From positions 1 through 28,508 of the forward strand of contig JAYUMU010000167.1 in the NCBI GenBank assembly GCA_043762325.1: a DNA stretch of 28,508 bases, given 5' to 3'. A program made the position numbers and the translations under genes. The notes beneath the pieces are model-generated. The model was not told the DNA's origin and searched no databases. It saw nothing but the letters and a program-made list of their open reading frames with translations. This document shows positions 15,885 through 25,118 of the stretch, piece after piece. Numbering within the stretch: position 1 is the first letter of the stretch; each line of letters opens with the position of its first letter. Origin of the DNA: JANXSS01 sp025356535. GTDB lineage: Bacteria; Pseudomonadota; Gammaproteobacteria; Burkholderiales; Burkholderiaceae_D.

Positions 15885-18479
15885 CTAGGCCGCCTTCGAC
15901 GATTCAAGGAAATCCTGCGCGAAGCGCTGCAGCACGCCGCCGGCTTCGTAGATCGACACTTCCTCGGCGGTGTCGAGACGACAGGTCACCGGCACTTCGG
16001 CCCGGGTGCCGTCCTTGCGGTGGATGATCAGGGTGAGCGTCGCCCGCGGCGTGCGTGCGCCGGTCACATCGAACGTCTCGCTGCCGTCGATCTGCAGCGT
16101 GATGCGGTTGACACCCGGCTTGAATTCCAGCGGCAAGACACCCATGCCGACCAGGTTGGTGCGATGGATGCGCTCGAAACCTTCGGCCGCAATCGCTTCG
16201 ACGCCGGCCAGCCGCACGCCCTTTGCCGCCCAGTCGCGCGAGGAGCCCTGGCCATAGTCGGCGCCGGCAATGACGATCAGCGGCTGCTTGCGCGCCATGT
16301 AGATTTCGATGGCTTCCCACATGCGGGTGACCCGGCCCTCGGGTTCGATGCGGGTCAGCGAGCCGGCCTTGACCTTGCCGTTTTCGATCACCATTTCGTT
16401 TTTCAAGGTCGGATTGGCGAAGGTGGCGCGCTGCGCCGTCAGGTGGTCGCCGCGATGGGTGGCGTAGGAATTGAAGTCTTCTTCCGGCAGGCCCATCTTA
16501 GCGAGATATTCGCCGGCGGCGCTGTCGAGCATGATGGCGTTGGACGGCGACAGGTGGTCGGTGGTGATGTTGTCGCCCAGGACCGCCAGCGGGCGCATGC
16601 CGGTCAGTGATCGTGCGCCAGCCAGCGCACCTTCCCAGTACGGCGGGCGGCGGATGTAGGTGGTCTGCGGCCGCCAGTCGTAGAGCGGACTGACCTTCTG
16701 GCCGTCGTCGACCTGCAGGGCGAACATCGGCTCGTAGACCTTGCGGAACTGCGCCGGCTTGACGCTGGCGGCGACCACCGCATCGATCTCGGCGTCGCTC
16801 GGCCAGATGTCCGTCAGGCGCACCGCACGGCCCTCGGCATCGGTGCCGAGGATGTCCTTTTCAATGTCGAAGCGGATGGTGCCGGCAATCGCATAGGCGA
16901 CTACCAGCGGTGGCGACGCCAAAAACGCCTGCTTCGCATACGGATGGATGCGGCCGTCGAAATTGCGGTTGCCCGACAAGACGGCCGTTGCATACAGGTC
17001 GCGTTCGATGACTTCCTTCTGTATCACCGGGTCCAATGCGCCGCTCATGCCGTTGCAGGTGGTGCAGGCAAAGGCGACGACGCCGAAACCCAGCGTTTCC
17101 AGTTCCGACAGCAGCCCGGCTTCTTCCAGGTACAACGCCACCGTCTTCGAGCCGGGCGCCAGCGAACTCTTGACCCAGGGCTTGCGCAGCAGGCCGAGCC
17201 GGTTCGCGTTGCGGGCAATGAGACCCGCGGCGATCATGTTGCGCGGATTGTTGGTGTTGGTGCAGCTGGTGATGGCTGCAATGATGACGGCGCCATCGGG
17301 CATCAGGCCGGGCACGTTCTCGACCACGCCGCTGATGCCGCGCGCTGCCAGCTCCGAGGTCGGCACGCGGGCGTGCGGATTGCTCGGCCCGGCGATATTG
17401 CGCACCACCGACGACAGGTCGAAATGCAACACGCGCTCATACACCGCATTGCGCAAGGTGTCGGCCCACAGGCCCGTATGCCGGGCATAGGTCTCCACCA
17501 GTTTGACCAGCGCATCGTCGCGCCCGGTCAGCTTCAGGTAGGTGATCGTCTGCGCATCGATGTAGAACATCGCCGCGGTGGCGCCGAACTCCGGCGCCAT
17601 GTTGGAGATCGTCGCCCGGTCGCCCAGGGTCAGGTGCGCCGCGCCCTCGCCATAGAATTCCAGATACGACGACACCACCTTTTGCTTGCGCAGGAATTCG
17701 GTCAGCGCCAGCACCGTGTCGGTGGCAGTGATGCCCGGCTGCGGCTTGCCGCAAAGTTCGACGCCGATGATGTCGGGCAGGCGCATCCAGGAAGCCCGGC
17801 CCAGCATGACGCTTTCCGCTTCCAGGCCGCCCACGCCGATTGCCAGGACACCCAGCGCGTCGACCATCGGCGTATGCGAGTCGGTGCCCACCAGCGTGTC
17901 CGGAAACGCCACGCCATATTTGACCTGCACCACCGGGCTCATGCGTTCCAGGTTGATCTGATGCAGGATGCCGTTGCCCGGCGGGATCACGTCGACGTTC
18001 TTGAACGCCTTCTTGGTCCATTCGATGAAGTCGAACCGGTCTTCGTTGCGCCGGTCCTCGATGGCGCGGTTCTTGGCAAACGCATCCGGATCGAAGCCGC
18101 CGCATTCAACCGCCAGCGAATGGTCCACCACCAGCTGCGTCGGCACGACAGGATTGACCAGTGCCGGATCACCCCCTTGCGCGGCGATGGCGTCGCGCAG
18201 CCCGGCCAGGTCGACTAACGCCGTCTGGCCCAGAATGTCGTGGCACACCACGCGCGCCGGAAACCACGGAAAATCCAGGTCGCGCCGGCGCTCGATGAAC
18301 TGCGTCAGCGACGCGGTCAGTGTCGCCGGATCGCAGCGCCGCACCAGGTTCTCGGCCAGCACACGCGAGGTGTACGGCAGCCGGTCGTAGGCGCCCGGCG
18401 TGATCGCATCGATCGCCTCGCGGGTATCGAAATAATCCAGGGCCGTGCCCGGCAGGTGCTTGCGGTGTGCTGTGTTCAT
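15885..18479 (-). CDS. acnD: Fe/S-dependent 2-methylcitrate dehydratase AcnD
   Basis: An aconitase-superfamily enzyme that dehydrates 2-methylcitrate to 2-methylaconitate, 864 aa, typical for AcnD. Iron-sulfur ligand cysteines are seen in ITSCTNTNNP (near residue 405) and CTTCNGMSG (near 471 and 474). The swivel domain at the C-terminus has DYGQGSSRDWAAKG. The presence of prpF directly after it separates AcnD from the cytosolic aconitase AcnA. ATG 18479 has only a weak Shine-Dalgarno (AGGCG, about 13 bases upstream), and prpC ends 58 bases before. No frame damage was seen. Confidence 0.95.
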   Translation of the reverse strand: MNTAHRKHLPGTALDYFDTREAIDAITPGAYDRLPYTSRVLAENLVRRCDPATLTASLTQFIERRRDLDFPWFPARVVCHDILGQTALVDLAGLRDAIAAQGGDPALVNPVVPTQLVVDHSLAVECGGFDPDAFAKNRAIEDRRNEDRFDFIEWTKKAFKNVDVIPPGNGILHQINLERMSPVVQVKYGVAFPDTLVGTDSHTPMVDALGVLAIGVGGLEAESVMLGRASWMRLPDIIGVELCGKPQPGITATDTVLALTEFLRKQKVVSSYLEFYGEGAAHLTLGDRATISNMAPEFGATAAMFYIDAQTITYLKLTGRDDALVKLVETYARHTGLWADTLRNAVYERVLHFDLSSVVRNIAGPSNPHARVPTSELAARGISGVVENVPGLMPDGAVIIAAITSCTNTNNPRNMIAAGLIARNANRLGLLRKPWVKSSLAPGSKTVALYLEEAGLLSELETLGFGVVAFACTTCNGMSGALDPVIQKEVIERDLYATAVLSGNRNFDGRIHPYAKQAFLASPPLVVAYAIAGTIRFDIEKDILGTDAEGRAVRLTDIWPSDAEIDAVVAASVKPAQFRKVYEPMFALQVDDGQKVSPLYDWRPQTTYIRRPPYWEGALAGARSLTGMRPLAVLGDNITTDHLSPSNAIMLDSAAGEYLAKMGLPEEDFNSYATHRGDHLTAQRATFANPTLKNEMVIENGKVKAGSLTRIEPEGRVTRMWEAIEIYMARKQPLIVIAGADYGQGSSRDWAAKGVRLAGVEAIAAEGFERIHRTNLVGMGVLPLEFKPGVNRITLQIDGSETFDVTGARTPRATLTLIIHRKDGTRAEVPVTCRLDTAEEVSIYEAGGVLQRFAQDFLESSKAA

Positions 18480-18537
18480 GATGTGTGGACGCCTAAGGGT
18501 TTGGCAGCTGAGGATGTGGCGCGTTACATATGGCTAG

Positions 18538-19692
18538 TTACTTGCGCTTGTTGATCGGCACGAACTTCAGGTCTTCCGGGCCGACGTAGTTTGCGCTCGG
18601 GCGGATGATCTTGTTGTCGATGCGCTGCTCGATGATGTGCGCCGCCCAGCCGGAAGTGCGCGAGATGACGAACAGCGGCGTGAACATGGCAGTGGGCACG
18701 CCCATCATGTGATACGACACCGCCGAGAACCAGTCCAGGTTCGGAAACATCTTTTTTGCATCCCACATCACCGATTCGAGCCGCTCGGCGATGTCGAACA
18801 TTTTTGTCGAGCCGGATTCCTTCGACAGCTTCTTCGCCACATCCTTGATCACCTTGTTGCGCGGGTCGGAGATGGTGTAGACCGGATGACCGAAGCCGAT
18901 GATGACTTCCTTGTTTTCCATGCGGCGGCGGATGTCGGCCTCGGCTTCGTCGGGCGTGTCGTAGCGCTTCTGGATGTCGAAGGCGGCTTCATTGGCGCCG
19001 CCGTGCTTCGGTCCGCGCAAGGCGCCGATGCCGCCGGTGATGGCCGAATACATGTCGCTGCCGGTGCCGGCAATGACGCGCGAGGCAAAGGTGGAGGCAT
19101 TGAATTCATGTTCCGCATACAGGATCAGCGAGACATGCATCGCCTTTTCCCAGGCGGCCGACGGCTTCTTGCCATGCAGCAGATGCAGGAAATGGCCGCC
19201 GATCGATTCATCGTCGGTTTCGACCTCGATGCGCACGCCGTTGTGGCTGTAGTGATACCAGTAGAGCAGCATCGAGCCAAACGATGCCATCAGGCGGTCG
19301 GCGATGTCGCGTGCGCCGGGTGTGCTGTGATCCTCTTTTTCCGGCAGGATGCAGCCGAGCACCGAAGCGCCGGTGCGCAGGACGTCCATCGGATGGGATG
19401 CTGCCGGCAGCCATTCGAGGCAAGCCTTCAGGTTCGCCGGCAGGCCGCGCAGGGCTTTCAACTTGCGCTTGTAGGCCGCCAGTTCGGCTGCATTGGGCAG
19501 CTTGCCATGCACCAGCAGATGGGCGATTTCCTCGAATTCGCTGGTCTCGGCAATGTCGAGAATATCGTAGCCGCGATAGTGCAGATCGTTGCCGGTCTTG
19601 CCGACGGTGCACAGCGCCGTGTTGCCGGCCGTGACGCCGGACAGGGCAACCGATTTTTTCGGCTTGAAGGCTGGTGGGATGGTCTCGCTCAT
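18538..19692 (-). CDS. prpC: 2-methylcitrate synthase
   Basis: Condenses propionyl-CoA with oxaloacetate to 2-methylcitrate; citrate-synthase fold, 384 aa. Catalytic residues by family comparison are His230 (GPKHGGAN), His269 (GFGHPVY) and Asp320 (FPNLDWFSA). The N-terminal LSGVTAGNTALCTVG, then LHYRGYDI, is typical of PrpC rather than GltA. ATG 19692 was chosen because GGAG lies 7 bases upstream and this gives the standard N-terminus; the frame is open further upstream, but those codons are A/C-rich linker. The gap to prpB is 89 bases. Confidence 0.95.
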   Translation of the reverse strand: MSETIPPAFKPKKSVALSGVTAGNTALCTVGKTGNDLHYRGYDILDIAETSEFEEIAHLLVHGKLPNAAELAAYKRKLKALRGLPANLKACLEWLPAASHPMDVLRTGASVLGCILPEKEDHSTPGARDIADRLMASFGSMLLYWYHYSHNGVRIEVETDDESIGGHFLHLLHGKKPSAAWEKAMHVSLILYAEHEFNASTFASRVIAGTGSDMYSAITGGIGALRGPKHGGANEAAFDIQKRYDTPDEAEADIRRRMENKEVIIGFGHPVYTISDPRNKVIKDVAKKLSKESGSTKMFDIAERLESVMWDAKKMFPNLDWFSAVSYHMMGVPTAMFTPLFVISRTSGWAAHIIEQRIDNKIIRPSANYVGPEDLKFVPINKRK

Positions 19693-19781
19693 GGTGTCTC
19701 CTCTGACTGCTGGTTGTTGTGGTTTTGGTTGCGCGTCTGCCTGGCGCTTGTGGTCATGCTGGTGCGGCGGTTTGCGTGCGC

Positions 19782-20669
19782 TCATTTTTCCTTGTTCTGC
19801 GCAAACAGCTGATCGAGTTTTTGCTCGTAGCCGTGGTAGCCGAGGTAATCGTAGAGTTCCATGCGGCTCTGCATGGTGTGGACCACGCTTTTCTGCGTGC
19901 CCTCGGCGCGCAGCGTCTTGTAGAAATTGAGCGCCGCCGCATTCATCGCCCGATAGGCGCCGCAGCAATACAGCGCGATGTCCACATCCACCGAGCGCAG
20001 TTCGTCGAGGGTAAACATCGGTGTCGCACCGAACTCGGTCAGGTTTGCCAGGATCGGCACCTTGACCGCATCCTTCACCTGCCGGTACATCGGCAGCTCC
20101 GTGATCGCTTCCGGAAAGATCATGTCGGCGCCCGCCTCAACATAGGCGCAGGCGCGGTCGATGGCGGCGTTCAAACCCTCGATTGCCAGCGCATCGGTAC
20201 GCGCCATGATCACGAAGGCCTCGTCGGTGCGGGCGTCGACGGCCGCCTTGATGCGGTCGACCATCTCGGCGGTGCTGACGACTTCCTTGCCGGGACGATG
20301 GCCGCAGCGCTTGGTCGAGACCTGGTCTTCCATGTGCACCGCAGCCACATCGGCACGGATCATGTGGCGAATTGTGCGGGCGATGTTGAAGGCCCCGCCC
20401 CAGCCGGTATCGATGTCGACCATCAGCGGCAGGCCGCAGACTTCGGTGATGCGCTGCGCGTCGGTGATGACGTCTTCCATCGTGCTGATGCCCAGGTCCG
20501 GCATGCCCAGCGAATTTGCCGCCACGCCGCCGCCCGACAGGTAGACCGCCTTGTAGCCGGTCTGCTCGGCCATGCGGGCCGTGTAGGCGGTGATGGTGCC
20601 GACCACTTGCAGTGGCGACTCGGATGAAACGGCAGCGCGAAACAGGGCGCCGCGGGAAGGTCGACTCAT
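19782..20669 (-). CDS. prpB: 2-methylisocitrate lyase
   Basis: Cleaves 2-methylisocitrate to pyruvate and succinate, the last step of the cycle; isocitrate-lyase / PEP-mutase fold, 295 aa. The active-site loop KRCGH is at residues 120-124, with Cys122 corresponding to Cys123 of E. coli PrpB. VDIDTGWGG and VHMEDQ provide metal-binding residues. ATG 20669 has GAGG about 6 bases upstream. It is the first gene of the operon, with a sigma-54 promoter about 50 bases upstream and prpR divergent. Confidence 0.96.
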   Translation of the reverse strand: MSRPSRGALFRAAVSSESPLQVVGTITAYTARMAEQTGYKAVYLSGGGVAANSLGMPDLGISTMEDVITDAQRITEVCGLPLMVDIDTGWGGAFNIARTIRHMIRADVAAVHMEDQVSTKRCGHRPGKEVVSTAEMVDRIKAAVDARTDEAFVIMARTDALAIEGLNAAIDRACAYVEAGADMIFPEAITELPMYRQVKDAVKVPILANLTEFGATPMFTLDELRSVDVDIALYCCGAYRAMNAAALNFYKTLRAEGTQKSVVHTMQSRMELYDYLGYHGYEQKLDQLFAQNKEK

Positions 20670-20718
20670 GATGTGCCTCGATAGGTGATGTTGCAGGCTT
20701 TGCTTTCAAGAAAACTAT

Positions 20719-20734
20719 TGCAATCCGCATGCCC
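20719..20734 (-). promoter_or_regulatory. Sigma-54 promoter of the prp operon
   Basis: On the minus strand, GGGCATG-CGGA-TTGCA, close to the -24/-12 consensus TGGCACG-N4-TTGCA. The invariant GG and GC are separated by exactly 10 bases. It lies 50 bases before the prpB start, and the divergent gene encodes a sigma-54 activator, so function is well supported by context. Confidence 0.8.
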
Positions 20735-20854
20735 GCCTCGGCATCGCGACCGTGCTTCCTACCAGGACTTCAATAAAACACAATCGGATCATAGGGTTAG
20801 CAACAATTCGCGCCGCGGCTTTTGGCAGGCGGCAGATGCCCGGGCAGGTTTTGG

Positions 20855-20912
20855 TGTTTCATACCTGTTACACTGTTTCAATCAAAACGTTTAATGAAAC
20901 ATCATTGAAACA
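20855..20912. promoter_or_regulatory. Nested PrpR operator repeats
   Basis: Four half-sites: TGTTTCAT (20855-20862), TGTTTCAAT (20874-20882), ATGAAACA (20894-20901), ATTGAAACA (20904-20912). The first pairs perfectly with the third (8 bp) and the second with the fourth (9 bp). They lie about 120-180 bases upstream of the sigma-54 promoter, a normal enhancer position for PrpR. The last one includes the A of the prpR start codon, which suggests autorepression. Binding by PrpR is inferred. Confidence 0.65.
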
Positions 20913-22594
20913 TGCGCCAGTCCCGCTCGCCACCTGCCTCAGCCACCGATCCAGCCGACAAGCCGGTCTTCTGGACCGTCTCGATTTCCCGCCTGTTCGA
21001 CCTGTTTCGCGACATCACGCTGGAGTTCGATGACCGCGCCATCATCGAGCCGATCAATCTCGGCTTCGAGGAAGCCGTCAAGCACATCCGGCAGCGCATG
21101 CGCACCGAGCGCTGCGACGCGGTCATTGCAGCCGGCTCGAACGCCGCCTACCTGAAGGGCCGTCTCGCAGTGCCGGTGGTAATCGCCAAGGCCAGCGGTT
21201 TCGACCTGATGCAGGCGCTGGCGAAGGCGCGCCGCCAGACGACGCAGGTCGGCGTGATCACGTATCAGGAAGACCTGCCGGAGCTGGCCGATTTCCAGAG
21301 TGCCTTCGGCCTCACCGTTGCGCAGCGCACCTACGTGACAGCCGAAGATGCGCGCGAGCGCATCGCCGAAATGAAAGCCGCCGGGATCAAGGCAATCGTC
21401 GGCGCCGGCCTGATCACCGACCTGGCCGAAGAAGCCGGATTGAGCGGCGTGTTCGTCTATTCGGCAGCATCGATCCGGCTGGCATTCGACGATGCGCTCG
21501 AACTGGCAAGGCTGACGCAGCTCGAAAGCAGCCGCGCCCGCGCACCGCTGGCCGACCTGGGCCGGCGCCCGCGCCACCGCCTGCAGGACCTGCGCGGCGA
21601 CTCGGACGCCATCGACGCCGCGCGGCAGGCGATTGCCCTGTTTGCCCGCTCGCCTGCGACGGTGCTCATCGAAGGCGAAACCGGCACCGGCAAGGAACTC
21701 GCCGCGCAGGCCCTGCATCAGCTGAGCCCGCGGGCGCGCCAGCCATTCATTGCCATCAACTGCGGCGCGGTTGCCGAATCGCTGCTGGAGTCCGAACTGT
21801 TCGGCTATGAGGAAGGCGCCTTCACGGGTGCCAGGCGAGGCGGCCACGCCGGCCTGTTCGAAGCGGCCCGGCACGGCACGCTGTTTCTCGATGAAATCGG
21901 CGAGATGCCGTTGCCGCTGCAAACCCGGCTGCTGCGCGTGCTGGAAGAGCGCGAGATCATCCGCGTCGGCGGCACCCGGGCGGTGCCGGTCGATGTGCGC
22001 ATTCTCTGCGCCACCCATTGCGACCTGGCGCAACGGGTGCAGGCCGGCGCGTTCCGGCGCGACCTGTATTACCGGCTTGCCGTGCTGCGCCTGCCCCTGC
22101 CGTCCCTGCGCGAACGGCCCCAGGATTGCGTGCCGCTGGCGCTGTGGTGCCTGACGAATGCGCTGGCCGCGCTCGGCGTGCCGGCGCCGGTCAACCTCGA
22201 TGCCGAGGTGCGCGCCTGCGAGTCGGCGCTCACCGCCTATGCATGGCCGGGTAATGTGCGGGAGTTGCGCAACCTGATGGAACGGGTGGCGCTGTACCTG
22301 GCAGCACAGCCCTTGCAGGCATTGTCGACAAGCTTCCTGCTGCTGGTGGCGCCTGAACTGGGGATGCCGCGCCAGGCCGCTGAGCACGGCGTGCTGCTGC
22401 AGACACCACAACTGCCTTTGCCCTCACGCGCTGCAGGTCGCCCGCAGCGCGACCTGGTGGAAATCGTCGCCCATTTTGCCGGCGACCGCGCCGCCGCTGC
22501 GCGTCACCTGGGCATCAGCCGCACGACGCTGTGGCGGCGCTTGCGGGATGCGGATGCGGCAGCGGGCGCAAAGCAGGAGTTTTTCGACAGGTAG
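20912..22594 (+). CDS. prpR: Sigma-54-dependent propionate catabolism activator PrpR
   Basis: Activates the prp operon in response to 2-methylcitrate; 560 aa. Residues about 17-195 form the PrpR_N sensing domain (FWTVSISRLFDLFRDI at its start). The AAA+ domain has Walker A GETGTGKE (about 254-261), the sigma-54 contact loop GAFTGA (about 302-307) and Walker B GTLFLDEIGEM (about 322-332). The C-terminus is a Fis-type helix-turn-helix (AARHLGISRTTLWRRL). ATG 20912 lacks a clear Shine-Dalgarno and lies inside an operator half-site. The stop at 22592-22594 directly abuts the stop of the next convergent gene. Confidence 0.95.
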   Translation: MRQSRSPPASATDPADKPVFWTVSISRLFDLFRDITLEFDDRAIIEPINLGFEEAVKHIRQRMRTERCDAVIAAGSNAAYLKGRLAVPVVIAKASGFDLMQALAKARRQTTQVGVITYQEDLPELADFQSAFGLTVAQRTYVTAEDARERIAEMKAAGIKAIVGAGLITDLAEEAGLSGVFVYSAASIRLAFDDALELARLTQLESSRARAPLADLGRRPRHRLQDLRGDSDAIDAARQAIALFARSPATVLIEGETGTGKELAAQALHQLSPRARQPFIAINCGAVAESLLESELFGYEEGAFTGARRGGHAGLFEAARHGTLFLDEIGEMPLPLQTRLLRVLEEREIIRVGGTRAVPVDVRILCATHCDLAQRVQAGAFRRDLYYRLAVLRLPLPSLRERPQDCVPLALWCLTNALAALGVPAPVNLDAEVRACESALTAYAWPGNVRELRNLMERVALYLAAQPLQALSTSFLLLVAPELGMPRQAAEHGVLLQTPQLPLPSRAAGRPQRDLVEIVAHFAGDRAAAARHLGISRTTLWRRLRDADAAAGAKQEFFDR

Positions 22595-23851
22595 TCAGTA
22601 GACAAACAGTTCATGGTCGGAGTCCTGATCCTCCAGGAACCTCGGCACCAGCGGGCTTGGGCTTTCGGTCGTGACGACCTTGTTGAAACCGCCGAAATCG
22701 GCATGCACGTACCAGCGCGCTTTCTTTTGCATCGCATCCGGCACGTCGCCGCCAACCGAACTGTGGATGATGAAATCGAAGGGCGGCGCCGTGTCGTCAC
22801 TCAAGAGCTTGCCGGCAGTGCTGATGTTCTCGCCTTGCCGGTTGATCAGCCTGAATTCTGCGCAGACCAGAAACAGGAAGCGCTTGCCTGCAATCGTCGC
22901 ATCGTGGCGACCGAGCTCGTCGATGGTGCGATCCGAGTTTTTCAGGATATGGCGTTCGATCAGCGCGCGCTCGCCGGGCATCAGCGTCTTGCCAAGATAG
23001 CAGGTCGAGGTTTTTCCCTTGCCGTCAGTCAGGTCGGTCAGGTTATCTTCATGATAACTGGTCACTGACAGCCGGCCCGGTTGATGGTCGAAACGCGACA
23101 GGTCATCGATGTCCTCGAGCGGATGCGAGACGGGTTTTTTCTTGTTGTTTTGCAGCAGGTGACGAAATTCTGCCCGCTCGCCTTTTCGAATGATGGCCAC
23201 GACTTCGCCGTCGTAGAGCACCGGCATCAGGTTGGTCGTGTAGCAGGTGGTCGAATCAAGCCTGGCGCGGCGGCCATCCTGCTCGAACTTCAGATCGTTC
23301 ATGCCATGCGATGCCGGAATACCGGTCGAGACGTAGACGCTGCCGGGACACAGCACCACGCCCGGATGCTGCTTGCTCAAGGCCCGCATGTCGGTGGCGA
23401 TGCTTTCATAAACCGTTTCCGGGTCCATGCAAAAGTTGGCGGCTATATCGCCGCCCTTGAGAAAGTCTTCACAACCGACAAAGATCTTCAGCGTTTCCTT
23501 GTCGCGGGCCGGATCGAGTTGCTTCAGGTGCGACGCGATCACACCCAGGCGACGCGCCAGCATCAGCCGCGTCTCGCTCGCCTGGCTGGCCGGACCCAGC
23601 AGCGGCAACTGCATGGGCGGCGACTGTCGCTGCGCGTTTTCCAGCGCCCGGCTCTTGGAGACCGTGGCAATCGGCACGCCTGCCTTCGCGCCGGGCGCTC
23701 GCTTGAGCGACCATGGTCCATGTTTGCCATGGAGCGCCGCGAATGTCGGACTGAGGGTCTTGACCCTGGCAACTTTTTTGGTGCTGATACTGTCTTGCGT
23801 CGTCCCGGCTACAACGGTTTGACCCAGGGGATTGTTGGTCTTGATAAGCAT
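22595..23851 (-). CDS. Possible nitrilase-fold (CN hydrolase-like) protein
   Basis: 418 aa, not assigned with certainty. The first 95 residues look disordered. The rest shows features of the nitrilase superfamily in the right order: Glu128 (VGCEDFLKGG), then LCPGSVYVSTG, then Lys223 (AIIRKGER), then Cys330 followed by Ala-Glu (FLFLVCAEFRL). Nitrilases use a Glu-Lys-Cys triad to hydrolyse nitriles or amides. The match is my pattern reading and needs a structure search. ATG 23851 was preferred over an upstream TTG at 23869; the Shine-Dalgarno is poor. It lies divergent from the GNAT-like gene, which also has a long disordered N-terminus. Confidence 0.5.
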   Translation of the reverse strand: MLIKTNNPLGQTVVAGTTQDSISTKKVARVKTLSPTFAALHGKHGPWSLKRAPGAKAGVPIATVSKSRALENAQRQSPPMQLPLLGPASQASETRLMLARRLGVIASHLKQLDPARDKETLKIFVGCEDFLKGGDIAANFCMDPETVYESIATDMRALSKQHPGVVLCPGSVYVSTGIPASHGMNDLKFEQDGRRARLDSTTCYTTNLMPVLYDGEVVAIIRKGERAEFRHLLQNNKKKPVSHPLEDIDDLSRFDHQPGRLSVTSYHEDNLTDLTDGKGKTSTCYLGKTLMPGERALIERHILKNSDRTIDELGRHDATIAGKRFLFLVCAEFRLINRQGENISTAGKLLSDDTAPPFDFIIHSSVGGDVPDAMQKKARWYVHADFGGFNKVVTTESPSPLVPRFLEDQDSDHELFVY

Positions 23852-24022
23852 GAATCGGCATCCCTGCAACTGGCTGAAAATTTTTAGACAATGACATCCG
23901 GGAGCAAGGTAGCGGATTTACCTGCTGCAAGACCATGACCTAGACCAGATTTGAAAAAGTTAGTGCACTGTGCCTTGCCGGATTCGTCTTTAATAAAGTT
24001 CATTTTGGAGGCGGAGGCTCAG

Positions 24023-25048
24023 ATGGTCACACCAATCGGTTCACCGCGGCGTATTGGAGCCGCCGCACTACAGGAAACACCGGCAAGCGCATCGGCGCAC
24101 GGTCCTACCGACAGCCCGCGTCCAGCCTCCCCGATGGCAGCCCGGAGGACGGCGCTCCTGGCACAAATCGGGCAGTCCGAGCCCGTCCGGAATGCACCAC
24201 GGCGTTCGTTTGCCGCGTCGTTTCGACAGATCGCGCCGCCGCTCACTGTCCCGCCGCCGCTCACTATCCCACCGCCGCGCACCACGCAAGAAGTTGATCA
24301 TCAAACGTATGCAAAAATGGCGGCCAAATTCCAGGCATCCGCGCACCGCCTCCTGGAAGAAAAACGACGCGAAAACAAGAAGGCCGCTGCAGATCTGAAA
24401 GCACATGAGACAGCACCGCCCAGCCAAAAAAAAATCAGATCCAATCCTGCGCTGCTCACTGCGTATGAAAACCGGTTGGCCGAATTAAAGGGCATCAGCA
24501 AAAAAGCGGGCAACGAGGAGGCGCATCTCGAAAGTGTGGAAGGAATGGCCGAAGACAAACAGGCGATCGAGGGTTACCGCAACATCGTTGCCTGGGACCA
24601 GGACCGCGCACCGGTCGGATTGCTTCGCATGTACGCGGACCCGAAGTCCGACCCGCGCTACCAGGCCACCGATGCATCGGGCACGGCGAAACCGCTTCTC
24701 AAGATCGAGTCGCTCACCGCATTGCCGACGGCACCCGGCACCGGCACCAGGCTCATTGCCGATGCGCTGCGCCTGGCGCAGAAGGACCATGGCGGCCGTG
24801 TCTGGTTGCGCAACCAGTCAGAGGGCGCGTTTTACGCAAAGATGGGCTTTCGGATCGTACCGGACGCCGTATCCACCGAAAACCCGGATGGCCTGATCAC
24901 GCCGAACGAGGACAACCGCTTCGGCTTCGGGGAAAAAATGCTGTTCGACACCAATAATCCCGGTGACTGGCGTGAGCAGGACGGCCGCTGGACACGCGTC
25001 AGACCGCAGCCGCCTGCCGATGCTGCGCAAGGCGGATCGACAGCCTGA
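24023..25048 (+). CDS. GNAT acetyltransferase-like protein with disordered N-terminus
   Basis: 341 aa. Residues 1-100 are low-complexity, rich in Pro, Ala, Ser and Arg, with a Pro-rich repeat at about 71-88. Residues 100-165 are charged and probably coiled-coil. Residues about 170-315 resemble a GNAT acetyltransferase: a strand KPLLKIESLTALP, the acetyl-CoA loop APGTGTRLIADAL near residue 239, and the FYAKMGFR motif that ends many GNAT folds. The start is ATG 24023 with GGAGG 5 bases upstream; an upstream in-frame ATG-like start at 23951 is less likely. This architecture is seen in secreted effectors, but no secretion signal can be proven from sequence. Confidence 0.6.
   Translation: MVTPIGSPRRIGAAALQETPASASAHGPTDSPRPASPMAARRTALLAQIGQSEPVRNAPRRSFAASFRQIAPPLTVPPPLTIPPPRTTQEVDHQTYAKMAAKFQASAHRLLEEKRRENKKAAADLKAHETAPPSQKKIRSNPALLTAYENRLAELKGISKKAGNEEAHLESVEGMAEDKQAIEGYRNIVAWDQDRAPVGLLRMYADPKSDPRYQATDASGTAKPLLKIESLTALPTAPGTGTRLIADALRLAQKDHGGRVWLRNQSEGAFYAKMGFRIVPDAVSTENPDGLITPNEDNRFGFGEKMLFDTNNPGDWREQDGRWTRVRPQPPADAAQGGSTA
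24233..24286 (+). repeat. Three 18-bp tandem units coding a Pro-rich segment
   Basis: Units at 24233-24250, 24251-24268 and 24269-24286 encode APPLTV, PPPLTI and PPPRTT within the disordered N-terminus of the GNAT-like protein. The first two units differ by only a few bases; the third is more divergent. Confidence 0.75.
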
Positions 25049-25118
25049 GTAGTCGCACCACGGCGCTGAGCACGACGCGATGCACCGCCAACAGCCTCAC
25101 TGATCCAGCAGCCAGCCG

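Noticed and set aside
23870..24022. hrp/PIP-type promoter box for the two possible effectors
   Set aside because: I looked for TTCG-N16-TTCG and GGAAC-N16-CCAC type boxes in the divergent gap and found none with correct spacing.
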